Shown here: in pieces, positions 62,501-64,000 of the stretch | How the letters are laid out: each line of letters opens with the position of its first letter | Numbering within the stretch: position 1 is the stretch's first letter | Notes under the pieces: generated by a model | Seen by the model: only the letters and a program-made list of their open reading frames with translations | The model's database searches: none | What the model was told of the DNA's origin: nothing | NCBI GenBank assembly: GCA_013399875.1 | Contig: VXAZ01006320.1 | Span: 461,148 to 525,147, forward strand | Origin: Gymnorhina tibicen | Lineage: Eukaryota; Chordata; Aves; Passeriformes; Artamidae | Length of the DNA: 64,000 bases | Direction of reading: 5' to 3' | Program-made: the position numbers and the translations under genes

Positions 62501-64000
62501 ACTGTCAGCTGTAATAAGAAAATAAAATGTACTCTGTGGCACTTCCATCTTCTCCAGCAAGAGGCATCAGATTATTTCTAAGGATCCCCAAATGTCCCAG
62601 GAGAGAGCTAAAAGGTTCTCAAATACACAGGAGAAGACCTGGACAACCTGGAACTCTTCAGTTCCTAAGACACAGAAGTTCATAACTAGAGGACACTGAC
62701 ACCAAACTGCTGAGTAATTTGTATCTCTTGGCTGTAAGAAGCAGCAAGACAAGAGGACCTACTCCCATTATCATTGGTGGATCACCCTAAGGCTGAAATA
62801 TATTTAGTCCACAGTAGACTGGCAAGTCCCTGAAGAGTTCCTTTGATTCCCTAGAGGTGGGTTTCCTCTCTTTCCTACCACTCATGTGATATTGTAGTGA
62901 GATTTATGCAGAGAGGTCACAAGGCCAGTGGAGTTGGTAATGAGATTACCTTGGAGCAGCCCAGGAGTTTCATAGCTCTGATCATGTGGAGACCTATTGG
63001 ACCAGTCCTAAACCAAGAAGGCCAGCAAACAGCTTTCCAAACATTTAGCGTCTGGATTTAAAATCATACATTTAATTTAACTAGTGAAACTCTCTCACCA
63101 AGTCTACCTTTGCCACATGAACAACACACTACAGAACTGCAGGTACAACCAGTGTTTGTGGTAAGAATAAAAGAGGGACTCAAGTAGGAAAAAACTCGTG
63201 CAACCCTAGGATACAAGATGATCAGAGGAATAGGAAGAAGAATTTCCAACAAGCAAAATAGAGGCTAGAATCTGAAAAATCTTCAAACTTAGCAGAAGAA
63301 AGCCAACAGTATTCACAAAAGCTATGTTCTTTGTAGACTACTACCAAATCAAAGGGCATAAGTTTCTCGTGTTACAGAACAGACTTTACTGATGAAAAAC
63401 CCAATACACTACTGAAAAAGTCTGCCAGGTTGTTTTTCTTTATAGCACTTTTTACGACACTGTCAAGAGTCATGATAAAATTATAGAAATTAAATGCAAG
63501 TAAAAATACCAATGACTTTTACTTCACTACTCATTTAGATGGATTAGAGGACTTCCCCTCACACAAGCAACATGATATTATTGTATCACCTTTTGACTAA
63601 TCCTCTGTCAGGCTATCTAAAATTATCAACTCTTTGTTTTGCAACTTTGCTTCTTATCCTTTCATCCGCTAATTAGCTTTCCAGCCTCCCATCTTCTGTC
63701 TAACACGGTCAAAATATATCAACTTCCAGGTTATTTTTTACACATTTATTCTGACCAGTATCCCGTAGCACGCAGCACAAGTGCTGCCTTATGATGCCTC
63801 CCGTTTCTCCTGACAAGCAGGATGTTGCTCCACAGACTTAAAAGCTAAACTGGCTTTCAGGAGTTGCTGAAAGAGCTGCTTTCAGATCCATTTCACTTTT
63901 TTAAGTAGATATTTTTAAAAATTTAAACAGTGCAAGTCTCAGATAGAACATTAACTTGCTTCCCAGATTTTCTCACAGAGGAACTATTGTGTTTTTTCTA
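59589..64000. other. Intergenic or intronic DNA, no clear gene
   Basis: No recognised repeat beyond short homopolymers. Two minus-strand pseudo-exon-like segments (near 60,530-60,600 and 62,957-63,014) have fair splice signals, but their short frames are open in more than one register. Nothing firm is seen. Confidence 0.4.

Overview
The window reads as an AT-rich vertebrate nuclear segment, most likely from a bird. The main evidence is repeats recognised by eye: several truncated CR1 LINE copies (one with the near-terminal attctatg octamer), a solo LTR of the avian ERVL type that begins tgtactggttttgg and ends near gctggggttaaac, a second fragment of the same LTR end, and faint MIR/CORE-SINE relics. 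No long coding sequence, rRNA, tRNA, CRISPR array or prokaryotic feature is visible. Most of the 64 kb is intron-like or intergenic DNA.

The clearest functional element is a CpG island at about 15.56-16.96 kb. Its core (about 16.26-16.56 kb) has GC boxes, a TCACGTGA E-box and a YY1/TISU-like AAAATGGCCGAC element on the minus strand. A plausible 5' untranslated exon runs leftwards from there to a good splice donor at 16,084. I infer a housekeeping-type promoter whose gene is read on the minus strand towards position 1. A candidate coding exon with strong splice signals lies at 2,355-2,526 and a weaker one at 9,146-9,275.

Right of the island, further minus-strand candidate exons appear at 28,417-28,476, 45,054-45,146 and 55,349-55,421, plus weaker ones listed in findings. 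They would belong either to an upstream neighbouring gene on the same strand or to a longer transcript of the same gene for which the 16 kb island is an internal promoter. The 55.3 kb and 45.1 kb exons join in a compatible reading phase. I could not identify the protein family from any of these pieces, so gene names are left empty. Short pseudo-exons are common in vertebrate introns, so every exon call here is tentative.

By region: 1-16 kb is intron-like with two candidate exons, an LTR scrap and a MIR relic. The promoter lies at 15.6-17 kb. From 17 to 31 kb there are four minus-oriented CR1 fragments, SINE relics and one candidate exon. From 31 to 48 kb there are simple repeats, the largest CR1 copy (plus strand), an unexplained 214-codon open frame, a 13-bp inverted repeat, the solo LTR, a candidate exon and a plus-oriented CR1 tail. 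From 48 to 64 kb repeats are few: one candidate exon, a perfect 23-bp palindrome, a Z-DNA-prone hairpin and a small GC/CpG-rich patch open on both strands.
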